Shown here piece by piece: positions 63,242 to 64,000 of a DNA stretch of 64,000 nt. Source of the stretch: Paenibacillus oryzae. GTDB taxonomy: Bacteria > Bacillota > Bacilli > Paenibacillales > Paenibacillaceae. Made by a program: the position numbers and the translations under genes. Position 1 is the first letter of the stretch; the number at the start of each line of letters is the position of its first letter. The stretch lies in the NCBI RefSeq assembly GCF_001675045.1, contig NZ_LYPA01000052.1:1-64000 (forward strand), given 5' to 3'. The notes beneath the pieces are model-generated. The model worked only from the letters and a program-made list of their open reading frames with translations, ran no database searches and was not told the DNA's origin.

Positions 63242-63661
63242 TTGAAAATATCGACAAAAGGTCGTTACGGTCTCACGATTATGATGGAGCTTGCAGCCAA
63301 ATTTGGCGAAGGTCCTATATCCCTTAAAAGCATCGCAGAAAAAAACAGCTTGTCCGAGCATTATCTGGAGCAGCTCGTTGCTCCGCTTCGCAACGCGGGT
63401 CTGGTCAAAAGCATTCGCGGCGCATACGGCGGCTATATCCTGTCAAAGGACCCTTCGCACATTACGTCCGGCGATATCATCCGCATTTTGGAGGGACCGA
63501 TTTCTCCGGTCGATTTTACAGAGGAAGACGATCCGGCAAAGCGCAATTTGTGGCTTCGCATCCGAGACAGCATTGCGGAAGTGCTGGATACGACTACGCT
63601 TGAAAGCTTGATTGCTTACAAGGAAGAAGAACAAAAAGATTCGTACATGTTCTATATCTAG
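63242..63661 (+). CDS. cymR: Rrf2-family cysteine metabolism repressor CymR
   Basis: A 139-residue winged-helix regulator: MKISTKGRYGLTIMMELAA, then SLKSIAEKNSLSEHYLEQLV, GLVKSIRGAYGGYILSKDP and DIIRILEGPISPVDF. It contains no cysteine, so it cannot hold the iron-sulfur cluster of IscR, which favours CymR. In B. subtilis CymR represses sulfur genes together with CysK. TTG start with GAGAGGTG 4 bases before it. It is followed after 12 bases by iscS, as in B. subtilis (yrzC-yrvO). Confidence 0.9.
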   Translation: MKISTKGRYGLTIMMELAAKFGEGPISLKSIAEKNSLSEHYLEQLVAPLRNAGLVKSIRGAYGGYILSKDPSHITSGDIIRILEGPISPVDFTEEDDPAKRNLWLRIRDSIAEVLDTTTLESLIAYKEEEQKDSYMFYI

Positions 63662-63673
63662 GCGGCGACGGAG

Positions 63674-64000
63674 ATGAAAAGATATTATTTCGACCACTCG
63701 GCAACAACGCCGATGCATCCCGATGTAATAAACGCTATGCTTGAGGTGATGCAGGGACCGGGCGGCAACGGCTCAAGCACCCATGCCTTCGGACGGGCTG
63801 CCAGGGGCAGAATTACTGCAGCGCGGGATTCTGTTTCGGCAGCCCTTGGCTGCAAATCAAGCGAACTGATGTTCACGTCAGGAGGAACGGAAAGCGACAA
63901 TATCGCTTTGATCGGAGCGGCCAGGGCGCAGCGCAGGCGCGGCCGGAACCGGCTGATTACATCCGCTGCGGAGCATCATGCCGTGCTGCATACCTGCCAG
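63674..64000 (+). CDS. iscS: cysteine desulfurase (partial, cut by window end)
   Basis: The first 109 codons of a NifS/IscS enzyme. MKRYYFDHSATTPMHPDV, GGNGSSTHAFGR, MFTSGGTESDNIAL and SAAEHHAVLHTCQ are the expected N-terminal motifs, including the His that stacks on the PLP ring. The PLP lysine and the active cysteine lie outside the window. By position it corresponds to B. subtilis YrvO, the donor for MnmA. ATG at 63674. Confidence 0.94.
   Translation, partial: MKRYYFDHSATTPMHPDVINAMLEVMQGPGGNGSSTHAFGRAARGRITAARDSVSAALGCKSSELMFTSGGTESDNIALIGAARAQRRRGRNRLITSAAEHHAVLHTCQ

Overview
This window looks like a chromosome segment of a Paenibacillus or a close relative. The evidence is a Firmicute gene order from bofC-ruvCAB through queA-tgt-yajC, spoVB, comN, secDF, recJ, apt, relA, dtd, hisS-aspS, tcdA and rarA to cymR-iscS, which follows the Bacillus subtilis map closely. 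Base composition is moderate, GGAGG-type ribosome binding sites are strong, sporulation genes are present (sda, bofC, spoVB, a SpoIID-like protein), and there are many lipoprotein solute receptors and sugar hydrolases.

Left third (about 0.5-29.5 kb) is accessory. It starts with a sugar-uptake operon (receptor, two permeases, GH105 unsaturated rhamnogalacturonyl hydrolase). After a VOC protein, csaA and an ankyrin protein comes a metal-uptake island at 6.9-17.1 kb. The island holds two iron-siderophore-type receptors, two AraC-type regulators carrying or joined to receptor domains, and a nikABCDE-type importer. Its four transcription units each have a Fur-like box at or just after a sigma-A promoter. 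Next come an MFS transporter behind a T-box-like leader, a GH52 beta-xylosidase with a divergent AraC regulator, a repressor / small HTH / sda switch, an SDR plus acyl-CoA synthetase pair, and a second MFS transporter with its own winged-helix regulator.

Right two thirds (about 29.6-64 kb) is core genome: recombination (ruvCAB, recJ, rarA), tRNA modification and charging (queA, tgt, dtd, hisS, aspS, tcdA, mnmA), protein export (yajC, secD, secF), stringent response (relA), sporulation (bofC, spoVB), copper handling (copC-copD) and sulfur control (cymR, iscS). The last gene is cut by the window end.

The most unusual content is between genes. One element family is exactly 179 nt long at three loci (17.4, 37.1 and 52.0 kb), with four small palindromes spaced 51-61-51 nt at every locus although the sequence has drifted. 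A second family is a 167-nt nested-hairpin element with compensatory base changes. It occurs once in the ruvC leader and as a four-copy array (184-nt period) directly before apt, with a 57-nt internally deleted copy alongside. Other points worth a look are a four-repeat Pho-like promoter driving a predicted C-rich small RNA of about 61 nt, an AraC regulator with no stop codon before a lipoprotein receptor gene, and a T-box-like leader with an altered tRNA-end binding bulge. No tRNA, rRNA or CRISPR array was seen.
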